Source: Bufo bufo (lineage: Eukaryota; Chordata; Amphibia; Anura; Bufonidae). Taken from it: a stretch of DNA of 64,000 bases. The notes under the pieces are model-generated. The model was not told the origin of the DNA. It saw only the letters and a program-made list of their open reading frames with translations, and did no database searches. The translations under genes and the position numbers were made by a program. This document shows, piece by piece, positions 32,901 to 44,160 of this stretch (position 1 is the stretch's first letter; every line of letters starts with the position of its first letter). The stretch is from positions 151,796,839-151,860,838 of the forward strand of contig NC_053391.1 of assembly GCF_905171765.1 (NCBI RefSeq), written 5' to 3'.

Positions 32901-33354
32901 CAGAGGAGGAGCAAGAGGTCGCCAATGCAGCTGTGTCACGGCCAGCTCCTCTGAGGGCATGGTTAGCATGGCAGAGATGTGGAAAAGTTTTGTCACCACG
33001 CCACAGCAAACTGCACCACCACCTGATACGGAACGTGTTAGCAGGAGGCAACATTTCACTAACATGGTGGAACAGTACCTGTGCACACCCCTCCACGTAC
33101 TGACTGATTGTTCGGCCCCATTGAACTTCTGGGTCTCCAAATTGTCCATGTGGCCAGAGCTAGCCTTTTATGCCTTGGAGGTGCTGGCCTGCCCGGCGGC
33201 CAGCGTTTTGTCTGAACGTGTATTCAGCACGGCAGGGGGCGTCATTACAGACAAACGCAGCCGCCTGTCTACAGCCAATGTGGACAAGCTGACGTTCATA
33301 AAAATGAACCAGGCATGGATCCCACAGGACCTGTCCATCCCTTGTGCAGATTAG
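29911..33354 (+). pseudogene. hAT-2 transposase, disrupted
   Basis: Starts at 29911 (MRKTSNKGRGR, like hAT-1) and ends at the same C-terminus (...SIPCAD). The reading passes through several frames: 30079-30834, then 30804-31211 with the BED finger, then 31085-32374 with an in-frame TAG at 31514-31516, then 32530-33354. The TAA at 32372-32374 and a further TAA near 32590 add breaks. Core motifs survive: TTDTWTS, VVCDNGRN, CLAHVLNLVV and SERVFSTAGG. It is clearly the same subfamily as hAT-1. No full-length product is possible. Confidence 0.92.
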
Positions 33355-33479
33355 ATATTAACTACCTCCCCTTAACAATATATTATTCTACTCCAGGGCA
33401 CTTCCTCATTCAATACTATTTTTATTTTAATTTTACCATTATATTGCGGGGCAACCCAAAGTTGAATGAACCTCTCCTC

Positions 33480-34650
33480 TGTCTGGGTGCCGGGGCCTAA
33501 ATGTGTAACCGTGGCCTGTTCCAGTGGTGGGTGACGTGAAGCCTGATTCTCTGCTATGACATGAAGACATATTCTGTGCTGACATGAAGCCAGATTCTCT
33601 GTTACGCTACCTCTCTCCTCTGCCTGGGTGCCTGGGCCTAAATATGTGACAGTGGCCTGTTCCAGTGGTGGGTGACGTGAAGCCTGATTCTCTGCTATGA
33701 CATGAAGACAGATTCTGCGCTGACATAAGGCCAGATTCTCTGTTACTGGACCGCTCTCCTCTGTCTGGGTGCCGGGGCCTAAATGTGTGACAGTGGCCTG
33801 TTCCAGTGGTGGGTGACGTGAAGCCTGATTCTCTGCTATGACATGAAGACAGATTCTGTGCTGACATAAGGCCAGATTCTCTGTTACGCGACCTCTCTCC
33901 TCTGCCTAGGTGCCTGGGCCTAAATGTGTGACAGTGGCCTGTTCCAGTGGTGGGTGACGTGAAGCCTGATTCTCTGCTATGACATGAAGACAGATTCTGT
34001 GCTGACATCAGGCCAGATTCTCTGTTACGGGACCTCTCTCCTCTGCCTGGGTGCCTGGGCCTAAATATGTGACAGTGGCCTGTTCCAGTGGTGGGTGACG
34101 TGAAGCCTGATTCTCTGCTATGACATGAAGACTGATTCTGCGCTGACATAAGGCCAGATTCTCTGTTACGGGACCGCTCTCCTCTGTCTGGGTGCCGGGG
34201 CCTAAATGTGTGACAGTGGCCTGTTCCAGTGGTGGGTGACGTGAAGCCTGATTCTCTGCTATGACATGAAGACAGATTCTGTGCTGACATAAGGCCAGAT
34301 TCTCTGTTACGCGACCTCTCTCCTCTGCCTTGGTGCCTGGGCCTAAATGTGTGACAGTGGCCTGTTCCAGTGGTGGGTGACGTGAAGCCTGATTCTCTGC
34401 TATGACATGAAGACAGATTCTGTGCTGACATAAGGCCAGATTCTCTGTTACGCAACCTCTCTCCTCTGCCTGGGTGCCTGGGCCTAAATGTGTGACAGTG
34501 GCCTGTTCCAGTGGTGGGTGATGTGAAGCCCGATTCTCTGCTATGACATGAAGACAGATTCTGTGCTGACATGAAGCCAGATTCTCTGCTATGGCATGAA
34601 GAGACTGATTCTGTGCTGACATGAAGCCAGATTCTTTGCTATGGCATGAA
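33480..34650 (+). repeat. 141-bp minisatellite downstream of the hAT-2 transposase, about 8 copies
   Basis: CCAGTGGTGGGTGA recurs at 33521, 33662, 33803, 33944, 34085, 34226, 34367 and 34508, a strict 141-bp period. The unit shares the CTCTCCTCTGTCTGGGTGCC...GGCCTAA seed with hAT-1's 93-bp array but has a different length. Long minus-strand frames with a 47-residue period are artefacts. Confidence 0.95.
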
Positions 34651-35319
34651 GAGACTGATTCTCTGCTGACATGAAGCCAGATTCTCTGCTATGGGACCTC
34701 TGTCCAATTGATATGGGTTAATTTTTATTTTTTTAATTTTTATTTTAATTCATTTCCCTATCCACATTTGTTTGCAGGGGATTTACCTACATGTTGCTGC
34801 CTTTTGCAGCCCTCTAGCTCTTTCCTGGGCTGTTTTACAGCCTTTTTAGTGCCCAAAAGTTCGGGTCCCCATTGACTTCAATGGGGTTCGGGTTCAGGAC
34901 GAAGTTCGGATCGTGTTCGGATTCCGAACCCGAACATTTCCGGGAAGTTCGGCCGAACTTCTCGAACCCGAACATCCAGGTGTTCGCTCAACTGTAATGT
35001 CGAGCACACCTACCAGACGACAAGGTAGCTTCTTATCCGGTGGGACCTACTCTAACATGGAGGGTCCAGCTCCATTGTTACTCTGATTAAAAACACCAAG
35101 GGGGCTCGACATATTTTTGATCAAGAATATGCGCTAAGAGCTTCTTCACTGCTTTGCAGTAAATAGTGGCGTCATGTATTTGACCCTGTTCACATATTCA
35201 CCTGTTCAATCAGTCTTAGCGCATTTAGTGGTGTGCTGCTGCTTTATTTGTTTGTTATGTTATTACTAGGTAGCTTGCACCTGCTATTTGTCTTAGGAGG
35301 TGCTGTTCCGTTCTTTTGC

Positions 35320-35352
35320 ATATATATATATATATATATATTTTTTTTTTTT
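35320..35352. repeat. (TA)n microsatellite with T-run
   Basis: About 10 TA units followed by 12 T residues. Confidence 0.95.
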
Positions 35353-35359
35353 CCTCTGA

Positions 35360-35695
35360 CCTGCTAGAAAGGTACATGATGTAATCTTCTTAGCAGTGAC
35401 TGCATTTATGAGTTATCCTCTCCCTTCTGCTTCTCGTCTGTGTCATGTGACCAGCATTCAGACTTTTCAAATAACACAGCATCTTATGTGGGGACAGGAA
35501 GTCAGTTTCTATATGTATTCCTATGGGAACCATAATGTCAGTCTCATGGGAATGACCTGAGTCAGTTGGAGATCAGAGAGCTAGTTACATGACACAGCTA
35601 AAGTTAGAAGGAAGGGATAGCTCACAAATACAGTCATTGATGAGAAGATTACTTTCCCTTCTGATTACATCGTGTACCTTTCTAGCAGGTTAGAG
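35360..35695. mobile_element. Palindromic MITE
   Basis: CCTGCTAGAAAGGTACATGATG near 35369 faces CATCGTGTACCTTTCTAGCAGG near 35668. The inner arms also match (CTTCTTAGCAGTGACTG with CAGTCATTGATGAGAAG). It is about 330 bp long and has no coding content. Confidence 0.75.
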
Positions 35696-37155
35696 AATAC
35701 ACCTTTTTTTGCAGGAGTTTTCCTGTAATCATTGAATAGATTTGTTATCATAAGAGTACTTTTTGGCCTACAATGCTGAAATATTTAAAGAGGGGCCTGG
35801 GTACCGTCCTTGAAAAAATATAATATAAAAAATTATAGGTATTTGATGTCAGGAGATGGGGCATTGAACCAGGGATATATTTTGATTGTCATAGTTGGTG
35901 TTGAGAAGATGTTTTCCTCTAGTATGGGGCAACTGGCTTCTATCTTATTAGGATTTTAGACTTCTTCTGGATCATCACTATAAGATTATACATAAATTGG
36001 ACTTTATGGACATGCACCTTTTTTAACCTTATCAACTACTATGTAGCAATGTTTACTACAAATAGAGTTGTTTACTCAATCTATAAAGCATGCAAATGGT
36101 GAAAACGCTATTGCAATTTTGTCCTAGACAATGGTAGTTTATTCTGTATACATAGTATACATATATTATAATTTCCAATGTATAATAAATAATATTTATT
36201 ATCTATGTTGTTCTTTAGATGGGAACATCCACTTTATTAGCTTTGTTCTTGGACATGCTATGAAAAAGAGATGGAACATAAGCACTGTGATTAGCTGAAT
36301 CATAGTCAGCAGTCATGTGGGCTAAATAAAGTAATGGCAAAGTGGAATTTTATGATACATTTGATCAATTTTATTCTTTATGGCTAGCCCCTCTGCTGGG
36401 AGTGTGAAGAATCTAGAGCTAAACACAGACTTGGCTATCCCTTTAGCGTAATAAATTCAGTTATTTATTGCATCTGCTGACATTAGATTTTTGGTCAGGA
36501 CATAAATACTTAAAAATTGATCTACACCTCTGCTCTTCTTTTCTCAACCAGGACTTTACAGAAAAGCAAACAGGTTATTTATACTTGCATGCGTTGCAAA
36601 TTATTACAAGGTGCACTCTGGCCAGTAATTATATCAAACTCGCTGGACCATATAATTTCCAGTTTATTTTCTTTAAAAGGTGTTCTTTCATTACGATTGT
36701 GCACATGTAATTAGGATAATTTGAAGTTTAAAAATAATGGAGAAGAATAATTTCTAGATTAAATAAAAACAAATGAGATTATGAAATTTGTATGCAAAAT
36801 ACGCTAAAGAATACAATACAGAAATGTAATACTAAAGCTGATCATTATTATTTCTTAACACCAATTAAAACAAAGCTTTGTTTTCTATATCACTGTTGTA
36901 GCAATATAAAACCCATGGGCGGCAATCACATTTGGACATCTAGACCTCTCAGCAACATAACAAAGCATACTGTAATTATATATAATTATTTATGTGTATT
37001 TTTTCTAATATTAAAATTATAAAATGATATATTTAAAAGTGTAAATAGCATGTTGCCATTCAAAGGAATAGGAAGTGACTGATAATTGTGCAATGGTTCA
37101 TCTATATATTTGTATATTATATATATTATATAAAGTTAAGTGTATGTATGTGTGT
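35696..37155. other. AT-rich unassigned sequence
   Basis: No repeat structure, family match or credible frame recognised; small open frames near 36468-36714 have no features. It ends in AT-rich and TG-rich simple sequence near 37110-37160. Confidence 0.4.
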
Positions 37156-37161
37156 GTGTAT

Positions 37162-37695
37162 TGTGACAAATCGGGGGTCACTTAGCTCTCCAGGATCGCC
37201 ATCTTCTCTACTTGGACGGTTGGCACACCTCAAAAAGCCACTCCAACACTGCAGATTTGGGTGTAAACTGGCCAAGGCCAGCTTTATTATCACTTTTACA
37301 GCAGACCAAAAACATAAAGCATAAACAAAAATCCTCAGCTGTCTGACCACTGACTAAACAGAAGTTCTCCCTCTCTATCGGGATCTGGGTCTACCACCCA
37401 GCTCCCCAAAACACAACATGGTGCTTACCCCACACAGGGTTAGAGGGTCCTGGCTCCCACAGGCTTTGGCACAGACTGTTCCTTCCTCAGACTGGGAGCC
37501 CTGATTGAGGAGCTCAGCCCACATTTACCTGAGCTCCTCAGCTGGCTGTTAATTACCTTCATTACCAGACTGGCTGCTGCAGACAGTGGGAAAAAACTAT
37601 TCTCCCAGCCTTTCCTGTTCTCACCCAAGCTCCTCTGGGTGAGATACACCATTTCAATGGCCTTCATATGGCCCTCTGGCAGCTCCACTGCCACA
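37162..37695. mobile_element. Probable solo LTR, 534 bp
   Basis: Begins TGTGACAAATCGG and ends GGCAGCTCCACTGCCACA, a TG...CA pair with partly inverted ends, and is flanked by GTAT at 37158-37161 and 37696-37699. A 4-bp duplication fits some Ty3/gypsy elements. The flanking sequence is TG-rich, so the short duplication could be chance. The open frames on it are not genes. Confidence 0.55.
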
Positions 37696-37745
37696 GTATG
37701 TATTGTGGTAAGGTGCAGGGTACCGTAATGGATGGCAGGTATATG

Positions 37746-38090
37746 TGTCACCGAGGTTTTCTGGCCTCGGTGAGGTAAGAGCCGGATTTTGTGTGTTAAC
37801 AGCAGAAGCTGTTGACACCTTTAATATTTAGTATGGCTGCAAAGACAATCCGGGCCGGCTTTTATTGGGAGTAGGTAAAGAGTTGGGCGGGTGCCTACTC
37901 CCCACATTCCAGGACCAGGTTTTGGAGCTGGGATTTAAATTCCCAGGCAGCAACCTCAGCTGGGAGGAGAAGGAAGGAAAATCACTGTGAGTCTGGGTGG
38001 TTTTTGCAGTGTGTGGAGCTGAGGCCTGGACCCCGACACAGGCGTACAGAGCGCCCAGCATCCTGTGAGGAAACTTTATGTGGTTGTGCA
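37746..38090. repeat. Unclassified, LTR-like start
   Basis: Starts TGTCACCGAGG, followed by a hairpin CCGAGG...CCTCGG, resembling the start of a gypsy-type LTR. No matching end or duplication was found before the Penelope-2 sequence. Confidence 0.3.
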
Positions 38091-38236
38091 AAAATCCAAG
38101 GGAGGCGCTGATAGTTGTCAGGAACAAAGCGCCAAATGCAAAAAAATCTAACAGAAGAAAAATCCAGCTTCCCAAGAAAAGTGATAATCTTTAATACATA
38201 TGTGCCTTAAAAACCGACATTCAATACATACATATT

Positions 38237-38278
38237 TACGCGTTTCGGATCACAAAAATGTGGACCCTTACTCATGAC
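38237..38278 (-). ncRNA. Candidate degenerate hammerhead motif, Penelope 2
   Basis: On the minus strand, GTCATGA (38278-38272) is followed by a hairpin (GGGT-C-CACA with TGTGATCC) and then CGAAACGCGT. This matches the hammerhead layout of core, stem II and GAAAC, but the first core differs from CUGAUGA at two positions. It occupies the expected terminal-repeat place in a Penelope-like element. Confidence 0.35.
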
Positions 38279-38494
38279 AAAAAACTGAAGTATTCATCTG
38301 ACATAAATAGAGAAAGATATCATCAAAAAACAGGTGTGACACTGAACAATTAACAGACTCCACCTCAAAGGCTGCTTCTAAGTGACATAGCATACAAATA
38401 CAAAAAAAAAACCATATACATTTGTGCTTTTTAAAAAAATACAAGAGACAGAATAAGAATCAATAATGTAATATAAGATTATGTTTACTATTAA

Positions 38495-39193
38495 AGGGTT
38501 TCTACCACTTCGTTTGACATATTTAGCTGTCAGACACTAGCGATCCGCTAGTGTCTGCTCTAACAAACCATCCTAATATGATAGGTTTTGGGGCAGCCGT
38601 TTCGCTAAAAAAAGAACTTATATCTATATGCTAATGAGCCTCTAGGAGCTATGGGGGCGTCATTAGCACCTAGAGGCTCCGTCTACCTTCATAAACTGCT
38701 GCCGCCCAGCGCGTCCCTCCAGCCCGCCCATCTCCTGTTGAATGCGATCCTCCCCGTGCGCGTCTCTGTTCGGCGCATGCGCAGTGAATGTCTGACCGCT
38801 TCCCTGCTCAGACATCTCCACTGCGCCTGCGCCGATGACATCATAGTGCTCCGAGGAACAGGCGCAGTGGAGATGTCTGTGCAGGGAAGCGGTCAGACAT
38901 TCACTGCGCATGCGACGAACAGAGACGCACACGGGGAGGATCGCATTCCGGAGGAGATGGGCGGGCTGGAGGGACGCGCTGGGCGGCGGCAGTTTATGAA
39001 GGTAGACGGAGCCTCTAGGTGCTAATGATGCCCCCATAGCACCTAGAGGCTCATTAGCATATAGATATAAGTTCTTTTTTTAGCGAAACGGCTGCCCCAA
39101 AACCTATTATATTAGGATGGTTTGTTAGAGCAGACACTAGCGGATCGCTAGTGTCTGACAGCTAAATATGTCAAACGAAGTGATAGAAACCCT
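38495..39193. mobile_element. 699-bp nearly perfect palindromic MITE with TTAA duplication (T2/Kolobok-like)
   Basis: TTAA at 38491-38494 and 39194-39197 flanks ends AGGGTTTCTACCACTTCG and, reversed, AGGGTTTCTATCACTTCG. The two arms of about 340 bp match almost base for base. As a result, both strands encode near-identical spurious 124-residue frames (38651-39025 and 39037-38663). TTAA plus AGGG ends resemble Xenopus T2-type MITEs, mobilised by Kolobok-like or piggyBac-like transposases. A shorter relative lies at 55315-55599. Confidence 0.85.
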
Positions 39194-39490
39194 TTAAGAC
39201 CTTTTGGAACACGAGAATCCATACGGAAAATCCAAAAGGATTCCCTGTTTAAAAATAGCCTTTCTATGATCTCCCCCACGTTTAGGTGGATTAACCCTTT
39301 CCAAGCCCTGTACCTGTAAACCTGTGGTGTCTCCAGCATGACATGCTGCATAGTGTGAACTGACCGCTGGTACATTTTTGGTGGTAGCATGTGGAATATC
39401 GGAGATATGTCTCCGAATTCTGACCTTTAAACAGTTAGTGGTACAGCCCAAATATTGGAGACAGCACAGGGAACAAGTGATACAATGCAA
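39194..39490 (-). pseudogene. GIY-YIG endonuclease fragment of Penelope 2
   Basis: A 98-codon frame with CLQYLGCTTNCLKVRIRRHISDI, corresponding to the family pattern of hydrophobic-Q-Y-hydrophobic-G, then a basic helix. It continues with SSHYAACHAGDTTGLQVQGLERVNPPKRGGDHRKAIFKQ, resembling the distal part of the nuclease. The Arg expected after Tyr-x-Gly reads Cys, which probably kills catalysis. No RT is found upstream. The reading ends just as the MITE begins. Confidence 0.75.
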
Positions 39491-39530
39491 AACTGGTGTT
39501 GCAATTAATATACTGTTTTATTTCGAACCC

Positions 39531-40210
39531 CTGCTGGTTTGCAATAGAAAAAACTGACTGACCAGTCTAAATATATCCACAGCATGTGCATATGCGGTGT
39601 CCACACCTATAATTGCCCTTAAAACGAAGCCAAGTGGACTGGGTGCTGTTCACACTAGAAAATAAACTTGGACTGACATTCTGGTCAATGGTCGGTGCAC
39701 GTCGAGCCACACATTTTAGTCCTGAAGACACAATATCTGTCCACTGTTCTTTAGAGCAGAGTATTGGTAAATATTTTTTAATAATATGACAGATTTTCGT
39801 GTATTCAAGACTGAAGTTAGTAGCAAAAACTGAAGCAGATTATTTTTCTCTATTTTTCTGTGTTGCTTGACTAGAGCTTTTTTTTAGGAAAACCCAAATC
39901 TGCACGCAATGTACAGATGCGTCCTCTCTTACCTGATCTCCAAACTGGAAGTGGTGTCAATTTTGTCCTGACAGCAAAACAACATCATATCGCGAGACTA
40001 TAACTAAACTCTAAAAAGCTGCAATACACATCATAACCACTGGGCGGTGAGTGCTCCATATTTAGCTTATTGCTTAAGCTGCAGAGAAGCTAGCCTCAAA
40101 TATGAGATATTTAGTGGCAGACCTAGCTAGATTTGGTGAGATCTATTGAGAATATTAAATGTGCAAAAGTCAAACACATGGGAATAAAGGAACACTTTAT
40201 CCAGAATCCA
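39531..40210. other. Unassigned sequence
   Basis: No repeat or coding structure recognised. Confidence 0.4.
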
Positions 40211-40607
40211 AATATCATGTGTGATACTGCTTGCTTAGCTGTGTATCTAATCATATCATGTGTGATACTGTCTGCGGAGCCATGTAGCTCTGTAATTCTA
40301 CCTTGTGTGATACTGTCTGCTCTGCTGTGTATCTAATCATATCATGTGTGATACTGTCTGCTAAGCTGTGCATCTAATCCTATCATGTGTGATACTTTCT
40401 GCTGAGCTGTGTATCTAAACCTATCATGTGTTATACTGTCTTCTAAGCTGCGCATCTAATCCTATCATGTGTGAAACGTTTTGCTAAGATGTGTATCTAA
40501 TCCTGTCATGTGTGATAATTTCTGCTGAGCTGTGTATCTAAACCTATCATGTGTGATACTGCCTGCTGAGCTGCATATCTAATCCTATTATGTGTGATAC
40601 AGTGGCT
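40211..40607. repeat. 41-bp minisatellite, about 9-10 copies
   Basis: Units contain ATCATGTGTGATACTGTCTG and GAGCTGTGTATCTAATCCT, with moderate divergence. They are unrelated in sequence to the 41-bp satellite at 57587-64000. Confidence 0.9.
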
Positions 40608-40677
40608 CATTTTACATTCCCAGTTTTTTTTGTCTCTATCATTCTTACAATTCCCTCTAGAGAGGAAGGTTTTATGT

Positions 40678-42826
40678 TAACCACCTCCCATTCGCCCGTT
40701 GACTATAAACGTCCGGGAGGTGGATCTCTATCTCTTAATGGAAGTTTCTGAACATCCATTCAGAGATTGCAGCTGCACGCTAATCGTGCAGCTGCATAGC
40801 GGGTTGCCCGCTGTCAGTGACAGCAGGGCAACCCAGAGAGAAGGCAGGGACAGTTCCCAGGTGTCCCTGCCTTCTAGATTGCTGCATACACAGCGCTCAC
40901 CAAGCACTGTGTATGCAGAGCAGGTAGCATTATGCGCTTCCTGTCCCAGCCCTGCAGTCATGTGACCGCCGGGGCCGGGAGAGTTCAGGAGCTGTCGGGT
41001 CTTCTACAGACCTCGATAAGCCCTGCACTTAGTCTGCATAGCGTTGTATTCTGCTGTACAGCCTCTCTGGGGGGTGTATTTCCCCTGCAACTGAGGCTAC
41101 TATATCACCCCCAGTTACAGGAGAAATCAATAGTGGAAAAAAAAAGTGAAGTTAAATGTCCCACAGAGGTCTTGCATGACCTTATGGGGGATGCAAAGTG
41201 TAAATAAAAAAAATACGTTTTAAAATTAAAAAAAATTAAAAAAGTTTCACATGTAAAAAAAAAATCTAAACAATTCCCCAAGTAAGGAATAAAAAAAAAA
41301 ATGTTAAAAATAGAAAAAATAAAATAGACATATTTGGTAGTGGCCGCGTCCATGACAGTTGTCTCTATCAATATATCACATGATCCACCCAGTCCGATAA
41401 ACACCATAAAAAATAAAATAAAAACTGTGTCAAAAAAAGCCATTTTTGTCACCTTAAATCACAAAAAGTGTAACACCAAGTGATTAAAAAGGCGTATGTC
41501 CCACAAAATGGTACCAATAAAATCGTCACCTCATCCTGCAAAAAATGAGCCCCTTCATAAGAAAATCGCTCAAAAAAAAAAAAAAAAACTCAGACGTTCA
41601 GAACATGGACACAATAAAACATCATTTTTTTGTTCAAAATATGCTATTATTGTGTAAAACTTAAAAAAACTATAAAAAATTCACATGACCTAACCCCTCA
41701 GATGAACGCTGTAAAAATAAATAAATAAAAACTGCTAAAACAACCAATTTTTTGGTCACCTTGCCCCATAAAGTGTTATAATGAATAATCAAAAAATCAT
41801 ATATACCCAAAAATGGTACCAATAAAAACGTCAACTCTTCCTGCAAAAACGAGCCCCTGCACAAGATGATCGGCAGAAAATAAAAAAATATGGCGTTCAG
41901 AAAATGGAGACACAAAAACATATTTTTTTTCAAAAATGCTTTATTATGTAAAACTGAAACAAACAAACAAACAAAGAAAGTAGACATATTTGTTCTATAA
42001 AAATAGCACATGATCTAACCTGTCAGATGAATGTTGTAAAAAAATTAAAAATAAAAACAGTGCCAAGACATTTTTTGGTTACCTTGCCTCATAAAAAACT
42101 TAATATAGAGCAACTAAAAATCATATGTACCCCAAAATAGTACCAACAAAACTGGCACCTGATCCCCTAGTTTCAAAAACGGGGTAACTTTTTGGGAGTT
42201 TCTACTGTAAGGGTGCATCAGGGGGGCTTCAAATGGGACATGGCATCTAAAAACCAGTTCAGCAAAATCTGCCTTCCAAAAAACTATATGGCGCTCCTTT
42301 TCATCTGCGCCCTGCCGTGTGCCCTTACATCAGTTTACGACCACATGCCGTGTGTTTCTGTAAACCGCAGAATCGGGGTAATAAATATTATTGAGTTTTG
42401 TTTGGCTGTTAACCCTCGATGTGTTAAATAAAAAAATTGATTAAAATGGAAAATCTGCCAAATAAGTGAAATTTAGAAATTTCATCTCATAGAATGTGTC
42501 GGCAGATAAGAACCATTTGGCCCATCTAGTCTGCCCAATATACTGAGTACTATGGATAGCCCCTGGCTTTTTCCTTTAATTCTTATGGAACACCTAAAGG
42601 GTTAACAAAGTTTGTAATACCAGTTTTAAGTAACTTGAGGGGTGTAGTTTCTACAATGGGGTATCCACTATGTAAGCTCCACAAAGTGACTTCAGACCTG
42701 AACTGGTCCTTAAAAAGTGGGTTTTGGCAATATTCTTAAAAATTAGAAGAATTGCTTAAAAAACATCTTAAAAAAATAAAATTACATTTACAAAATGATG
42801 CCAACATAAAGTAGACATATGGGAAA
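40678..42826. repeat. Large non-autonomous TTAA-type DNA repeat, AT-rich
   Basis: Starts at TTAACCACCTCCC, with an early inverted motif CGTCCGGGAGGTGG. It continues as AT-rich non-coding sequence with internal repeats (ACCTTGCC(C/T)CATAAA, CAAAATGGTACCAATAAAA and TGTAAAACTTAAAA-type blocks at about 41500, 41800 and 42080). It stops where a hAT terminus begins at 42827. No transposase is seen. The open frames across it are low complexity. Confidence 0.5.
42480..42590. repeat. Short interspersed repeat inside the TTAA-type repeat
   Basis: A compact GC-richer block, GAATGTGTCGGCAGATAAG...CCCATCTAGTCTGCCC, interrupts AT-rich sequence. I recognise it as a widespread amphibian interspersed motif but cannot assign its class. 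Confidence 0.4.
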
Positions 42827-43760
42827 TAGAGATGTCATGAACATAAAATTTTCTGTTCGCGAACGGCGAGCGCGAATTTCCGCAAATGTTCGCGAACGGG
42901 CGAACAGGGCGAACAGCTATAGACTTCAATAGGCAGGCGAATTTTAAAACCCACAGGGAATCTTTCTGGCCACAATAGTGATGGAAAAGTTGTTTCAAGG
43001 GGACTAACACCTGGACTGTGGCATGCCGGAGGGGGATCCATGGCAAAACTCCCATGGAAAATTACGTAATTGACGCAGAGTCAGGTTTTAATCCATAAAA
43101 GGTTTTAATCCATAAATCACCTAACATTCCTAAATTGTTTGGAATAACGTGCTTTAAAACATGCAGTGTGTGTATACGATCAGGTATGATGTGTGTATCG
43201 ATCAGGTAGTGTAAGGGTTACGCACCGCTTAACAGTGACAGACCAAACTCCCCGTTTAACGCACCGCAAACAACCGCAAACAGTCCATTTGCACACCGCA
43301 AACTCCTCATTTGCACAAGGTTGGATACCAAGCTAGCCATGTCCCGTTCCTTGTCCTGAATCACTGAAGGTCTCTTCCTCCACCCAGCCACGTACAACAC
43401 CAAGGGTCCCCGAAAGGCGACAACAAGCCTCCTCAAAGCCACCTTTCTCCTCTGACTCCTCTTCTTCAGACTCCTCTCTCTGCGTTGCCGCAGGTCCAGC
43501 AATCAATGACGACAAGGCTGCTTCTGGTGGTGATGGTGACCACAACTCTTCCTCTTCATGCTAATCTACGGCCTGATCCAGCACTCTTCGCAGGGCACGC
43601 TCCAGAAAAAACGCATATGGGATGAGGTCGATGATGTTGCCTTGGGTTTGACTGACCAGGTTTGTCACCCTCCGCAAAAGGACGCATGAGCCTACAGCCA
43701 TTGTGCATGAGCATTTAGTAATGCGGCCCAAAAATACCCAGCTCTATAGAGGCTGTCCTC
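42827..43760 (-). mobile_element. hAT-3a: 3' terminal fragment of a hAT element
   Basis: Begins TAGAGATGTCATGAACAT, followed by dense GTTCGCGAACG subterminal repeats, as expected of a hAT end. From about 43210 upward on the minus strand it contains transposase-derived sequence resembling 45400-45845 (for example AAAGCCAC(A/C)TT(T/C)CTCCTCTGACTC). The target duplication candidate ATGGGAAA (42819-42826) has no partner in the window. The fragment stops at a T-run near 43760. Confidence 0.7.
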
Positions 43761-43779
43761 TTTTTTTTTTTTATTAAAA

Positions 43780-44160
43780 AAATCTGTAATTACCGGTTTA
43801 ATTTCTGTTTGTCCCCTATCAGGGGCCCGATGTATGTGCGTCGTCAATGTACTGTGCCACCCTATATGAGTGGTGTGTTAAGTAGTAACTATTCCTATCA
43901 GTTTAATCCCTGTTACGTCCCCTATCAGGGGCCGGTGTATGGAATAGATTTTAGGAACCGGGAGATGGAAAAAGATGGTTGGTCGGTCCTCTTACTCCAA
44001 TTTGGGGCACTGCGCGTGCGCCGTGCAATGTACTGTGTCACCCTATATGAGTGGGCTTGTTAAGTAGTACTATTCTTATCAGTTTAATCCCTGTTACGTC
44101 CCCTATCAGGGGACGTGTATCGAATAGATTTTAGACAACCGCAAAGAGTTGTCAATAGTT
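43780..44160. repeat. 182-bp tandem repeat, about 2 copies
   Basis: CTGTTACGTCCCCTATCAGGGG occurs at about 43909 and 44091, with flanking CACCCTATATGAGTG and GAATAGATTTTAG blocks. It is probably the 3' non-coding part of the neighbouring hAT copy. Confidence 0.8.

Larger units (their letters stand above)
28652..34996 (+). mobile_element. hAT transposon hAT-2, decayed (6345 bp)
   Basis: Termini TAGGGATGAGCGAAC and, reversed from the right, TACAGTTGAGCGAAC are flanked by a perfect 8-bp duplication, ATGTCGAG (28644-28651 and 34997-35004). The subterminal GTTCGGG-rich blocks match those of hAT-1. Internally it has a conserved promoter region, two kinds of short tandem repeat, a broken transposase and a 141-bp minisatellite. 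It lacks hAT-1's 227-bp array. Confidence 0.93.
28504..35252. mobile_element. Foldback element split by hAT-2
   Basis: The left arm 28504-28651 and right arm 35105-35252 are inverted copies: ACAAATAAAGCAGCAGCACAC faces GTGTGCTGCTGCTTTATTTGT, and AAGAAGCTCTTAG faces CTAAGAGCTTCTT. The original loop is about 100 bp (35005-35104). The hAT-2 insertion lies at the arm-loop junction, with ATGTCGAG on both sides. The uninterrupted element would be about 400 bp. It has no coding capacity. Confidence 0.8.
38090..39530 (-). mobile_element. Penelope-like retroelement 2 fragment, interrupted by a palindrome
   Basis: In minus-strand order: a GIY-YIG endonuclease frame (39490-39194), 3' flank, a TTAA-bounded palindromic MITE (39193-38495), then 3' non-coding sequence with an ACGCGTTTCGG-type motif at 38237-38247. 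No RT remains, so only the 3' end of the element is present. The limits are approximate. Confidence 0.65.

Noticed and set aside
33607..34572. 321-codon minus-strand frame
   Set aside because: It follows the 141-bp minisatellite, which is a multiple of 3 without stops. The protein is a 47-residue repeat without family features.
36468..36714. Short frames in AT-rich unassigned DNA
   Set aside because: Length expected by chance, and no recognisable features.
38651..39037. Two overlapping 124-residue frames on opposite strands with almost the same translation
   Set aside because: They are the two arms of a perfect palindrome, so each strand must read alike. There is no domain and no codon signal.
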